Source: Spirochaetaceae bacterium (GTDB taxonomy: Bacteria > Spirochaetota > Spirochaetia > DSM-27196 > SKKC01). Taken from it: DNA of 64,000 nucleotides. Positions 20,401 to 28,934 of this stretch are shown here, in pieces. The notes beneath the pieces were generated by a model. It saw only the letters and a program-made list of their open reading frames with translations. It made no database searches and had not been told where the DNA came from. Within the stretch, counting starts at the first letter, position 1; each line of letters opens with the position of its first letter. A program made the position numbers and the translations under genes. Location of the stretch: NCBI GenBank assembly GCA_007694005.1, contig RECN01000100.1:62001-126000 (forward strand), written 5' to 3'.

Positions 20401-23400
20401 CGCTTGCCATGCCTGAGAGCACGACCGTGAGTCCTAAGACCACCGGCGGGCGCAGGGCGACCCGTGAAGTTGAACGACTGACCGTCCATTCCAGCAGCTT
20501 TCTGCGGGAAATCAGCCGGCGATACCACACCCTCACAATCGCGTCGACGGCAAGCGCGCTCTGGTGGGGGATGAGCGACGCCTCAACGAGTGTGCGCAGC
20601 ATATCGTGACCCAGGGTCTGAATCGAAAACGTTCTGAGACCCCCGCGTGTTGTGGCCATCGTCAGGGGAGGCATGACCGTGTGGAAGAGCAACTGCGAGG
20701 CGACGACCAGAGATCCGATGACCGCGGTGGCCGGCGTCCCCATCCACGCGACTGCCAGCAGCGCAAGACTCGCCACGGGAATGAGACTGCGACGAAGGTT
20801 GTCCGCGATCTTCCATCGGTTAAACCCCGAAAGGGGATTCACGGCACGATCACCACCGGAACCGGGGACTCGCGAGCGGAGCCAGGCGGCGATCTGCCAG
20901 TCCCCGCGTATCCAGCGATGCTGCCGCACCGTGTAGGTCAGGTAGTCCTGAGGAAACTCGTCGAGCAGTTCGATGTCACTCGCGAGTCCGACCCGCACGT
21001 GCGCCCCTTCGATCAGGTCGTGACTCAGCAGGCGCTCCTCGGGGAAGCGGCCCGAGAGCACACGGCTGAAGGCCCGTACATCGTAGATGCCCTTCCCGTG
21101 GTAGGACCCCTCACCGCTGAGGTCGTGGTTGAGGTCTGAGACGACCCTCGTGTACGGATCGATGCCCACGGCAAGCGAAAACAGCCGACTGAACGTAGAG
21201 CCGGTGGTGCTCGGCAGCGAGGGACTCACCCGGGGTTGTATGATGGTGTAGGTCCCGGCAGCAATCCGACCCTCGTCGTCGAGGCGGGGTCGGTTCAGCG
21301 GGTGCGCGAGCGTCTCTACCATCCTGCGGGCCGTTCCCGACGGCAGCTGCGTATCGCTGTCCAGGGTGATGATGAAGCGCACCGCACGCAGTCGTTCCGG
21401 GTCGCCGAGGTAGACGAGCTTCCCGGCGTCGTGTGGGCGTGTTCCGTCGATAAGGCGGTTCAGCTCTTCGAGCTTCCCGCGCTTGCGCTCCCAGCCGATG
21501 AAGGCACGCTCTGATTCACTCCAGACGCGCTGCCGGTGGAGCAGCAGAAAACGATCGTTCCCGTATCGTTCGTTCAGTCCCGCAAGCCCGGCGATTGCGC
21601 GCTGCAGCAGAGGATCATCATCGCTCCTGTGCTGCGTGTCGCAGTCGGTGTAGTCGGTAAACAGGCTGTAGAGCAGATTCTCATCGGGATTCGCGAGAAA
21701 CCGTATTTCGATACTGCTCACCTGCGCATCGATGGTACGGGTGTTCGTCAGAAGCATGGGCACAACAACCAGCGTCCGGTACTCGTCGGGTATTCCGGTC
21801 TCCCGGTAGTCCATCTTGGCCAGCGCCCGGGGAGGCAGCAGCCTCATGATCAGGTAGTTCATGATCTCCACCGAAAGCTGGCTCAGCGGCAGTACGGCAA
21901 TGAGAGAGAACACCACGCGCACCGTCGCAGGCAGCCCCGCCAGTCCAAACGCGGCGATGAGCGCAGTGAACAGCGCCAGGAACACACCGATTCCCGTCAG
22001 GTAGACCCCGGTGTGATGCCGGGTGACCCGGCGGCGGAAGCGCTCTCGAAACGGCTCGTCGGTGCCGATCCGATGCGACAGCTCCCTTTTTTCGGTGCCG
22101 ATCAGATACGCCCCGATGTGCGTCAGCTCGACGCCGGCTCCCCGGACCACGGCTTCCGACGCCAGGGAAACACAGGCCTTCGCGACGTACACTTCCGTAC
22201 GGCCCGACCGGCCGGCACTCTGCTCGATGACCCGCCGATAGCGGTCACGCGTCGCGAAGTCCATCTCGGAATATATCCCCGCGGGATCGAGCCGCAGGGC
22301 TTTGTCCACGAGGCTGACCTGCTCAAAGAGATCCCGCCAGTCCAGCTGCACGAGTTCCCGCAGACTGCTGAACGCGTTACCGACCGCAATCTGCTCCTTC
22401 GCCTGCCTGTCCTGTTCGTCTGCGTTCAGCTCTTCGATGGGTCGGTGAAACATCCGCTCAAGCCAGCTGCGCACCAGTGTCGCTGATGCTTCTTCACCGT
22501 AGAGGTGATCGAGCAGCTGAAACGCGAAGTGTGCACTTAAAGCGCTGTGCCTGTCGCTGAGCTCGGCCATCATGGTAAACAGCTGGTTCGGATCGCGATG
22601 GCCGGCGCTGATCAGACGGTTCGCCCAGAAGTCGGCAATCTCACGGTCGCGCAGCTCGGTCAGACCGCGGGATGCGAGGACCACGATGCCCTCGACAAGC
22701 GCGAGTCGGAGCATCTGCGGGATCGCCCACAGCTCCGCGGTGGTCAGCGTCTGAACCGACTGGTAGGCGTCGAGAAAGGAAACGATGGTGTCACGGTCAA
22801 GCCGCATACCGGTATCCGAAACGAGCTGCCGGGCAAGACCGTATATTCGGGGCAGACCGCGATGGGGCCCGTCCTCCAGGGAAGGAAGTTCGCGATAGAA
22901 GTGCCGGGACAGATTCTGTTGCACGTCGCGGATACTGCTGTCGATGACGTACTGGTTGTCGAGTATCCATTCGACAAGCGGAGTCGCCCGCTGTCCGAGC
23001 GCGACCGCCGCGGACAGATCCGCGCACACCGGCCCTATCCATCGGTGCATGCGCTTCAGCCGGTCAAGCAGTACGGTGTCCTTTGACGATTTGAGGGTCA
23101 CGCGATTCGTGGTCGCCAGATGCACAGCCCGCTCCTGTATCTGCATCGGAGACGGAGGCGAAACCATGATCCCGAGATCATCGACCACCCCTGCCCGCTT
23201 CGGATTTCGAACGAAGATGAGCGGATTTTCGCTACTCTCGCGTAACAGGTCCGCCGGATGCCGCAATTGCGCAATGGGAGCTTCAAGGATAAGGGCGGAT
23301 TCGTCGGTCACAAGCCGCCGCGAGTACTCTGCGCGCAGACCTCGCCTGAGACCGTGCCGAAGGAAGGAACGTCGGATCGCTACACGGCCATCCGAATCTT

Positions 23401-23506
23401 TGTGGATCACCGCGACACGGCGGTAGCCCCGACCTTTCAGAGCTTTGAGCGCTGAAAGCGCGTCTTCGTGTCGGACGTAAAAGGCGGTAAGTATAGCTGG
23501 TTTCAT
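14477..23506 (-). CDS. ndvB: Cyclic beta-1,2-glucan synthase (GT84 plus GH94-type modules)
   Basis: ORF of 3021 aa; DSDTQLPSGTARRMVETLAHPLNRP, QPRVSPSLPSTTGSTFSRLF, HDLIEGAHVRVGLASDIEL; glucoamylase-like MSHHQGMGFLSLNN; GH94 module with GTGDWNDGMN. Start set at MKPAIL (23506), preceded by AAGGA. Confidence 0.93.
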   Translation of the reverse strand: MKPAILTAFYVRHEDALSALKALKGRGYRRVAVIHKDSDGRVAIRRSFLRHGLRRGLRAEYSRRLVTDESALILEAPIAQLRHPADLLRESSENPLIFVRNPKRAGVVDDLGIMVSPPSPMQIQERAVHLATTNRVTLKSSKDTVLLDRLKRMHRWIGPVCADLSAAVALGQRATPLVEWILDNQYVIDSSIRDVQQNLSRHFYRELPSLEDGPHRGLPRIYGLARQLVSDTGMRLDRDTIVSFLDAYQSVQTLTTAELWAIPQMLRLALVEGIVVLASRGLTELRDREIADFWANRLISAGHRDPNQLFTMMAELSDRHSALSAHFAFQLLDHLYGEEASATLVRSWLERMFHRPIEELNADEQDRQAKEQIAVGNAFSSLRELVQLDWRDLFEQVSLVDKALRLDPAGIYSEMDFATRDRYRRVIEQSAGRSGRTEVYVAKACVSLASEAVVRGAGVELTHIGAYLIGTEKRELSHRIGTDEPFRERFRRRVTRHHTGVYLTGIGVFLALFTALIAAFGLAGLPATVRVVFSLIAVLPLSQLSVEIMNYLIMRLLPPRALAKMDYRETGIPDEYRTLVVVPMLLTNTRTIDAQVSSIEIRFLANPDENLLYSLFTDYTDCDTQHRSDDDPLLQRAIAGLAGLNERYGNDRFLLLHRQRVWSESERAFIGWERKRGKLEELNRLIDGTRPHDAGKLVYLGDPERLRAVRFIITLDSDTQLPSGTARRMVETLAHPLNRPRLDDEGRIAAGTYTIIQPRVSPSLPSTTGSTFSRLFSLAVGIDPYTRVVSDLNHDLSGEGSYHGKGIYDVRAFSRVLSGRFPEERLLSHDLIEGAHVRVGLASDIELLDEFPQDYLTYTVRQHRWIRGDWQIAAWLRSRVPGSGGDRAVNPLSGFNRWKIADNLRRSLIPVASLALLAVAWMGTPATAVIGSLVVASQLLFHTVMPPLTMATTRGGLRTFSIQTLGHDMLRTLVEASLIPHQSALAVDAIVRVWYRRLISRRKLLEWTVSRSTSRVALRPPVVLGLTVVLSGMASGLAGWALYVWSPVHALIAAPWLLVWIASPFTAWALTRRRPPAKRNSALAAGDERYLRAIARRTWRYYAEFVSSETSWLPPDNYQLSHQNELAMRTSPTNIGLWFLSAAGARDFGYLTGDQVIDLLSKSMRSVAELERFEGHLLNWYDIQTLKPLEPRYVSTVDSGNLVGSLWALEQALEAMITDPVLGRAAFEGLLDTLGVLEETLSGSGQTSRQFREALDAVTEELGSRFADRADAIWALRKVHEMTGPMIDDLRGDEAEAGGPAADATAVGGPAAAYWLGQVHSQTAAWLETCDRYLRWMEIAAEKGVDELAPLGSEAVELIGRQLKRAPSLLSLAAGDVAMIRVLVQKRSHPGVADTALIPWIDRITQAFHDARWLAGEKIASARRLIDDVQRLGESINMRFLYDPRCRLFRIGFNVSDHRPDNAYYDLLASEARIGSFVAVARGEAPVEHWFAMGRPHDAIGARRVLLSWSGTMFEYLMPQLLLRSYDNSLLEKAVSEAVAIQIDYGRKRRVPWGISESAFADLDINKTYQYKAFGIPRLGLKRGLDRELVVAPYASLLALGVAVKPTLKNLRRLDALGMLSDYGYYDAIDFGRQASRDGKRGVLVRTYMSHHQGMGFLSLNNFLHHGVVQDHFHRDPRVRAFEPLLHESIPTGLPRYSATRAQGLGVESIGEVAPSVSRFETPNTATSKTQLLGNGRYSIMVTNSGGGYSQWGDIELNRWRADATRDSGGLFCYIHEPDADHLWSNTYYPTTGTVDSYSADFTLDRAVIRRCDDDIDVKTEIVVSPEDDVEIRRITLVNRSPHRRRLELTSYIELSLAPHRQDLQHPAFNKMFIQTEALPEHHALLAYRRKRRDDEAPVFAAHRLTRGTGTQEEPLTLRFQTDRAAFIGRGRSLENPAGAVNEPEGGQGYVLDPIFSLRADIVLEPGEQQQLSLIVAAGDSRQRVIDLLDTYDDPHAIERAMDFAWAAAQIELRALRVQPDEARRFQQIASHLLIPNARLRAPGPRIVENGKGQSGLWPYGISGDAPILMISIADTRDVGLVRQMLRAHSYWRMQGFVTDLVIVNEEASGYENPLRNHLEDLVRAHPHGAFLVSADQIPREDLVLMTAVARVVLVAARGSLPQQLGMAVDVPELPQKSLRKRAVVDASAELRFMELHYFNGLGGFTDGGREYAIYLGDGSHTPAPWVNVIANPSFGTLVGETGAGFTWYGNSQRNRLTQWSNDPVVDPVSEVIYIRDEDTGAYWSPTASPIRERSAYRARHGAGYSVFEHNSHGIEQELTVFVPMSDTGGEPVKLQRLRLTNATARERTLSVTCYQEWTLGENRESSYMHVSTSWDERSSALLARNRYHPDYPGRLAFAAITPEASSYSGDRTAFLGRNRSAAQPAAMDRVSLSSRVGAGIDPCAALQTSVHLAPGATAEVVCMLGQTDSLEQARELIRAYSSAGAFEISLARTQAWWDTLLGSVEVQTPELAANILLNRWLLYQSLSCRMWGRSATYQSGGAFGFRDQLQDSMAFATARPALAREQILLAAARQFAEGDVQHWWHPPGGAGIRSRISDDLLWLPFVVAHYVRISGDTSVLAEEVPFLNAPPLGAGEHEVFAVPQIGTERGTVFEHCRRAVERGLTAGPHGLPLMGTGDWNDGMNLVGAEGSGESVWLAWFLVDVLRGMQELSDLQGDGELSRSFDLQRTELIGRIEASAWDGSWYLRAFFDSGAPLGSAGNAEAKIDSLPQSWARLSGAGNEARTQTAVQSAWEHLVRPDEALVLLFDPPFDRSDPSPGYIRGYPPGVRENGGQYTHAALWFAMAMARGGDGERAATMLRLLNPIEQTRDPEAVSRYAVEPYAIAADVYRLPGRVGRGGWSWYTGSAAWMYRAWVEEVLGLQIRGEEMRLAPVIPAWWDGFTLRYRHGPAVYHVRVENPDHGDRGVERVELDGQPVPDGVIQLERSESEHHVLVTMCGSVPTEVLTTA

Positions 23507-23641
23507 AGTCATCCTTGCGCTGTGGAACACAGTATCAATCAACCCGTGCTCGGTCTGTGCGGCAGCGCACAGACCCGGAAAAGATCGGACCGCTACGGTA
23601 TGTTACCCTTAGCCTTCAGGAGTGTTCTAGGAACTGTGTAT

Positions 23642-24766
23642 ATGATGAAAATAACGCCTCTACTGTCTGTCCTTGCCGTAATACTCCTGTTTGTGACAGG
23701 TACGCCCATCAATGCGGTCGACGGAACCGACGACCTCGACGAGCCGCTGTCGGCCGTGGAGCTGACCCGACTCATTCTTGACGGTGACGCATCGGAGTTG
23801 ACCTCACCGGACGCGGTCGCCACAGACGGGACCTTCTCGCATTACGACCGGCTCGGATTCCCCGAAACTGCGGACGGCCGGCTTGTCGTACAGTCCGAGC
23901 CTCATGGACCGTCCACGAGTCTGCGGGGAGAACGCGCGTCGTTTCTCCTGTACGCCCGATACACAAACGAACAGCGCGACGCGGTGCTCCTGGCCCGCGC
24001 GGGCCAGATCTCAGACCCGCTTCCAGACGGAGGTGTGCACACCGTCCCCTTCGGGTTCGGTGCCGTACGAATGAATGCAGTCGACATCTCTATAGTCGAA
24101 GGGATCATCGTGCCGCACGTCAGCGATAACCGCAAAGCCTACACCGAGTTTCCCCTGTTCGATCTCTACGCGGGACTCATGGCCGGGACTGACGGCGTCG
24201 GCCTCGGGGTGCGGGGCGTCTTTCGGGAGCGCTTTACCGCTCATCTCGGTGCCAGCGCATCATCAGCCAGATATCTTGACGATGGCGCTCTGCGACGCGC
24301 ACCGGTCGTCTCGTTCACAGCCGGTGGGGGCCTGCGCGTTCCGGGCATCCTGCCCGAGCTCATCGGACCAAATCTTATTTCATTCGGGGGAGACACACTG
24401 CTTGAGGTCCGCGGGAGTGCGCTCGGAGGTGGGGTCGGTATACAGCCGGGCGCCTTTCTCGAGCTTGAACGCGTCTTTTTCGATGAACCGCCGGAGAACA
24501 GAGACTTTAGAACCGACCCTCGTCCGTTTAACTATCGGGTCCACTCGGTGTTCGCGCGTCTGACCGGCCGGATCGATCCGCAGAGTATCTTCGTGGCCGA
24601 CCCGCTGCGGTTCGGCCTCTCGATCGGCTACCGTGTGAACGTAGTCGGCCCGCGTATTCCCGAACACGAGTTCAAACGCACCGAAATCGTGTACGTCGCA
24701 GACGAATATCTCGACGACATACGGCGACAGGCCGAACGCCGCGATGCCCGGTCGGACAGTCAATGA
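23642..24766 (+). CDS. Exported protein, probable outer-membrane beta-barrel
   Basis: Signal peptide MMKITPLLSVLAVILLFVTGTPINA; C-terminal alternating Gly/aromatic beta-strand-like segments; start trimmed from ORF 23468. Confidence 0.55.
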   Translation: MMKITPLLSVLAVILLFVTGTPINAVDGTDDLDEPLSAVELTRLILDGDASELTSPDAVATDGTFSHYDRLGFPETADGRLVVQSEPHGPSTSLRGERASFLLYARYTNEQRDAVLLARAGQISDPLPDGGVHTVPFGFGAVRMNAVDISIVEGIIVPHVSDNRKAYTEFPLFDLYAGLMAGTDGVGLGVRGVFRERFTAHLGASASSARYLDDGALRRAPVVSFTAGGGLRVPGILPELIGPNLISFGGDTLLEVRGSALGGGVGIQPGAFLELERVFFDEPPENRDFRTDPRPFNYRVHSVFARLTGRIDPQSIFVADPLRFGLSIGYRVNVVGPRIPEHEFKRTEIVYVADEYLDDIRRQAERRDARSDSQ

Positions 24767-24785
24767 ATACGTGATAGGATCTTCT

Positions 24786-25658
24786 ATGCGCCCCGAAGAC
24801 CATGAGCTCGAAGAGCTCCGGCACACGCTTGCCGAACGCGAAAAGGAGCTTGATGCGCTCTATCGACTCGCAACCCTTTTCAGCCGAACGGTAGGCGACG
24901 TTCGGTCCGTCATCAGGGATACCGCGTCCATTCTCCGCACTTCAATGGAGCATCCCGATCTCGTCGAGGTCGTTATTACAACGGACAAGCACACCGAGAC
25001 GTGCAGCGGACACGAGGTGTCCGGTACGAGCGAAACCTCCGACGAGCATGTCGCTGAGCGAACCTACAGCATCGCCCGTCGCATTCGCGTCGCCGTCAGA
25101 AGCAGCACACATATTGACGACCGAGAGAAACATCTGATCACTTCAACTACCGAGCTTCTCGCTCACCTTCTTCAACGAAAAGAGCTCGACCAGGTTCTCG
25201 TTGAGTCAACGAAGACGCTTCAACGGCAGGCGACCGAACTGGAAAGCAAGAACGTCGCACTCCGCGAGGTGCTCTCGCAGATCGAGCATGAGAAGAAGTC
25301 CATACTTCAAGACGCACGCGCTCATGTCGACACGTACATACGCCCATACCTGCATGAAGTCGCAGAACGCACCGAGAACGACTCCATTGTGCGTTCACGA
25401 GTACAACAGCTTGAGGCATCTCTGGACAGCCTCCTGAATCAGGATAACCGCCGACTGGTCGAGATTGCGCACCGGCTCAGCCCGCGCGAGGTGGAAATCA
25501 GCGGACTTATTCGCAACGGACTGACCACGAAAGAAATCAGTTCATTCCTGAATATCAGCGAAACCACGGTCGAACGTCACCGAAACACAATTCGACGCAA
25601 GCTCAATCTCAACAACTCGAACATCAATCTCACAAGCTATCTGCGTTCGGCTCAATAG
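24786..25658 (+). CDS. LuxR-type HTH regulator with N-terminal coiled-coil sensory region
   Basis: LSPREVEISGLIRNGLTTKEISSFLNISETTVERHRNTIRRKL. Confidence 0.82.
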   Translation: MRPEDHELEELRHTLAEREKELDALYRLATLFSRTVGDVRSVIRDTASILRTSMEHPDLVEVVITTDKHTETCSGHEVSGTSETSDEHVAERTYSIARRIRVAVRSSTHIDDREKHLITSTTELLAHLLQRKELDQVLVESTKTLQRQATELESKNVALREVLSQIEHEKKSILQDARAHVDTYIRPYLHEVAERTENDSIVRSRVQQLEASLDSLLNQDNRRLVEIAHRLSPREVEISGLIRNGLTTKEISSFLNISETTVERHRNTIRRKLNLNNSNINLTSYLRSAQ

Positions 25659-25759
25659 CCGACTCACGTGTATAAAACATGTACGTTTCGTACACGTTTT
25701 TCTCAGATTGCTCATGCCAGAACCCCGACGTATTGTATACGGGTACCGGGAGGTCTCAC

Positions 25760-26173
25760 ATGAGCGAAGGCAAGATAGTTCTCAGCGAAGACGATTATTC
25801 GATTCTCAAACGGCTCGTAGACCGCATGGTGCGCTCCGGCAAGCTCGGACAACCGCACTTTATGCGCCTCGCCGAAGAGATGAAGCACGCCATCGTTATG
25901 AGTCGGGATGAACTGCCACCAAAACTGATAACAATGGGATCAAAAGTCCGCTTTACCTGTATTGATACCGGACAGACCTCGGAGGTCGTTCTCGTGTTTC
26001 CCGCACAGGCCCAGGATGAATCGTACATCTCTATTCTGACACCCCTCGGGCTCGCGCTGATTGGAGAACGCGAGGGAACCGAGGTTGAGTACGTCGCGCC
26101 AGGGGGAACGTTCAGAATACAGATTCAGAAGGTCGAGCAGACTGCGATCACTCAGGAAGCGGTCCGGGCATAG
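25760..26173 (+). CDS. GreA/GreB-family factor (Rnk-like)
   Basis: MSEGKIVLSEDDYSILKRLVDRM...GSKVRFTCIDTGQTSEVVLVFPAQAQDESYISILTPLGLALIGEREGTEVEY. Confidence 0.8.
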   Translation: MSEGKIVLSEDDYSILKRLVDRMVRSGKLGQPHFMRLAEEMKHAIVMSRDELPPKLITMGSKVRFTCIDTGQTSEVVLVFPAQAQDESYISILTPLGLALIGEREGTEVEYVAPGGTFRIQIQKVEQTAITQEAVRA

Positions 26174-26177
26174 GGTA

Positions 26178-27185
26178 ATGCCAACGTCGTTCGCAGAGAA
26201 AACGGATGAGGACCTGCTCGAGCGTCTTATGCCATCGATGCGGCGTGCGGATCCGCAGGCCTACGAAAATGGTGTTCGAATGCAGCGGAGTCTTAGACTG
26301 TTGTCGGATGCGTTCCACTCATACCCGTCGGTGTTCGCCGAAGAGGTCTCCATATACGGAAACCGGTCGCTTGAAACCTTAGTCGAAGCACTGTTTCGCG
26401 ACGGTAGCCGTCATAGCGTGCTCCTGCCGACCAAGGTCGCGGTCGGTAAGGGCCTCATGATCGCACGGATAAACACCTACGGGTTCCTCCTGAAGATCTG
26501 CGACAGTTCTCAGGCGCTTGCCGAATATCACTCTGCGCTTCAACACCAGTGGGAGTTTCTCATCTTTTCGCTTCTGATTGAGAACGTGTACCAGACCATC
26601 GTCGAGAGTACCGATCGCTATACGGCAGCACAGCGACGATTGGCAGCGATCGATCTGCTGCATCTGTGGGAACACAGAAGCGATCGTAATGTACCAGACT
26701 ACGCTCCGGTGATTCTCGATCTCTGGCGGGTCCGAAAGCGAGTCGCCCCGGTCTTCGGAACCATGCTCGGCACGCGAGAGCTCCTCCGCATATCGAGCCT
26801 GCTGGAAAGCACCTGGTATAGCTTCCTGCAGGAGTACGGCGACGATACCGAAACAATACAGGCGCTCGAAGAGTTCATCTTTGGTCTGAGCTTTGAGCAG
26901 ATATCGCGGATCAGAGCGGAAATGGACGAACAGGAAATCACTGCAGTGGATAGAGACGATCTCGTACGACTGTTCGGAAGCGATGCCCTGGGCGCAGAAA
27001 TCGAGAACGCCGATCCGAGAGAGATGTACCGCTTCTACCAGAGACGTGCTCAGGAGGTGACGCGGCGAATTATATCCGGCCGCCCCGGGCCGAGGCGCAC
27101 GCTCGAAGAGATACTCCTGGTATATCTCCTTGATCGGAACAGTAAAGAGACTATAGTGGCTAGCGCGGGTCGTACCAGTCGCTAA
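26178..27185 (+). CDS. Conserved hypothetical alpha-helical protein
   Basis: ORF start trimmed to MPTSFAEKTDEDLLERL; follows the Rnk-like gene by 4 bp; 3' end overlaps the convergent vapC. Confidence 0.6.
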   Translation: MPTSFAEKTDEDLLERLMPSMRRADPQAYENGVRMQRSLRLLSDAFHSYPSVFAEEVSIYGNRSLETLVEALFRDGSRHSVLLPTKVAVGKGLMIARINTYGFLLKICDSSQALAEYHSALQHQWEFLIFSLLIENVYQTIVESTDRYTAAQRRLAAIDLLHLWEHRSDRNVPDYAPVILDLWRVRKRVAPVFGTMLGTRELLRISSLLESTWYSFLQEYGDDTETIQALEEFIFGLSFEQISRIRAEMDEQEITAVDRDDLVRLFGSDALGAEIENADPREMYRFYQRRAQEVTRRIISGRPGPRRTLEEILLVYLLDRNSKETIVASAGRTSR

Positions 27186-27561
27186 GCCGCAAACCCGATA
27201 CACGCCGAAACTCCTGCACGTTGTGTGTTACGAGAATCCCATCGTGCGCGAGTACGGTACCGGCAATAAGAACGTCAATCGGTCCTATTGGTGTGCCCAG
27301 TCGTTCCAGCTCTGCACGGGCACGAGCCGATTCGGCAGCACAGGCCCTGTCAAACTGCAGGACCCGTGTGGCATCGAGAAGCGCGCCCAGCTGCTGCATC
27401 CGTCTCTCGGGTTGCTGCGATTTTTTTATTCCTGTCTCAAGCTCGTACACAACCACTGCAGGAACGGCGACCTCGGCGGGCGGTGTGCTCAAAAGCATCT
27501 TTGCGACAGACCCCTGATCCTTAAAAAAATAGATGAGCGTGTTGGTGTCGAGCACGTACAT
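27160..27561 (-). CDS. vapC: PIN-domain toxin (VapC)
   Basis: MYVLDTNTLIYFFKDQG...VPAVVVYELETGIKKS...IGPIDVLIAGTVLAHDGILVTHNVQEF; start overlaps antitoxin stop (TAATG). Confidence 0.92.
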   Translation of the reverse strand: MYVLDTNTLIYFFKDQGSVAKMLLSTPPAEVAVPAVVVYELETGIKKSQQPERRMQQLGALLDATRVLQFDRACAAESARARAELERLGTPIGPIDVLIAGTVLAHDGILVTHNVQEFRRVSGLRLSDWYDPR

Positions 27562-27797
27562 TACAGGGGCTCCCGAGGGACATCCTGACCCAGGGAGCTC
27601 CGCAGCGTATCGGCATCCGGGGCATCGGGCCAGGACCCAACCGCCTCGCGTACCTCGGCGGGCCATTCGGTTCGGGTATGCTGTTCGACCAGCGCCGCAA
27701 GCCACCGACTGACAGGAACACCAGCGCTTTCCGCGGCCTTGCGGAGCCGCTGTTCATGTGCGTCGTCAAGGTAGATCGTTACCTGTCCCATGGCCAC
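27561..27797 (-). CDS. vapB: Ribbon-helix-helix antitoxin of the VapBC pair
   Basis: 78 aa MAMGQVTIYLDDAHEQRLRKAAESAGVPVSRWLAALVEQH; coupled to vapC. Confidence 0.85.
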   Translation of the reverse strand: MAMGQVTIYLDDAHEQRLRKAAESAGVPVSRWLAALVEQHTRTEWPAEVREAVGSWPDAPDADTLRSSLGQDVPREPL

Positions 27798-27811
27798 CTC
27801 CCTTTATAAAG

Positions 27812-27827
27812 TATATGTGCACATATA
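27812..27827. promoter_or_regulatory. Palindromic operator upstream of vapBC-1
   Basis: Perfect 16-bp palindrome TATATGTGCACATATA, 15 bp upstream of the vapB start. Confidence 0.65.
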
Positions 27828-27883
27828 TTATAATACTAATTTCCAGGTGGGCAATCAATACCCGACACTCCTGCTGCGTGTCG

Positions 27884-28810
27884 CTATCCGTCGAGGAGCG
27901 CGCTCACGTGCGTGTTAAGTCCGTCAGCAAGACGCGTCGCCGGCAGCTGCACACCGGTGGCGGCGAGTCGACTCAGGTCGTAGAAACGGTGACATATAAA
28001 TGAAGCCTTATCCGGATTATCCCGTGCGTACGCGGCAACCGGAATCTCGTCGACCTTCAGGTCGACGCCAAGCGCCTCGGCGACAATGCGATAATACTCG
28101 ACCGACTCTATGATCTCGGGACCTGCAACGTTCATGATGTTGCCGACAGTCGGCTCTGGCGCGGCATCACCGAGTTCGAGGATCACGCGCACGAGATCAC
28201 CGACGAACACCGGTTGCTGCAGAAAGTGTCCGCCACCGAGGAGCTCGACTGGCGTCCCTGCGCGGAGGCGCGATATCAGACCGGGGTCCCGACCAAGCGG
28301 CGGAAGGCAGCCGAGCTGTGATCCCGGACCGTAAATATGCCCCGGCCGTAGGACGACCCAGGGCACGTCGTCGGTGCCGGCGGCGAGCAGAACCTCTTCC
28401 GCCTTGCGCTTGTTGCCCCCGTAGCCGTGCTGGACGTACTCCGCACCGTCCTCGGTCTGCGGAAATCTGCGGCGCAGTGGATCGTAGACAAAATCTGTGG
28501 AAACAAACACAAGACGACCGGTCCGGCCACCGAAGGCCTCCACATCCTGCCGGGCGTCATCCGGCGAGAACGGGATCGCGTCGACTACGAGGTCGAATCG
28601 GCCCCCTGCTTGGCGCAGACCTTCGTCAACCGCCGCTGCAAACGCCCGCGAGTCGTGTCGATCGGCAACGAGCGCGCGCGCGCCGTTGGGGACAGGCCGC
28701 TGTCCACGCGTGACGACGTACACTGAATTACCGGCGTGCAGCGCTGCGGTCACAAGAGTGCCGCTTAAGAATCCGCTGCCGCCGATGACTAAGATCTGTT
28801 TACTGCTCAT
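27884..28810 (-). CDS. NAD-dependent epimerase/dehydratase (extended SDR)
   Basis: MSSKQILVIGGSGFLSGTLVTAAL; YGGNKRKAEEVL; start trimmed to 28810. Confidence 0.85.
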   Translation of the reverse strand: MSSKQILVIGGSGFLSGTLVTAALHAGNSVYVVTRGQRPVPNGARALVADRHDSRAFAAAVDEGLRQAGGRFDLVVDAIPFSPDDARQDVEAFGGRTGRLVFVSTDFVYDPLRRRFPQTEDGAEYVQHGYGGNKRKAEEVLLAAGTDDVPWVVLRPGHIYGPGSQLGCLPPLGRDPGLISRLRAGTPVELLGGGHFLQQPVFVGDLVRVILELGDAAPEPTVGNIMNVAGPEIIESVEYYRIVAEALGVDLKVDEIPVAAYARDNPDKASFICHRFYDLSRLAATGVQLPATRLADGLNTHVSALLDG

Positions 28811-28934
28811 GCAAAGGATTGTAGCACGGTCGCTGTGCGCACCTCGGCACAAGCCATAATTCTCTCCATCGTCTTTGGACTATCGGTTCGAAAATACTTC
28901 TCAATACCTCGTCCAGCCGGTACACTTCTTGCCA

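Noticed and set aside
26379-27203. 274-aa minus-strand ORF opposite the helical hypothetical
   Set aside because: The plus-strand gene is preceded by a coupled Rnk-like gene; the minus-strand ORF has no domain and overlaps the vapC 3' end.
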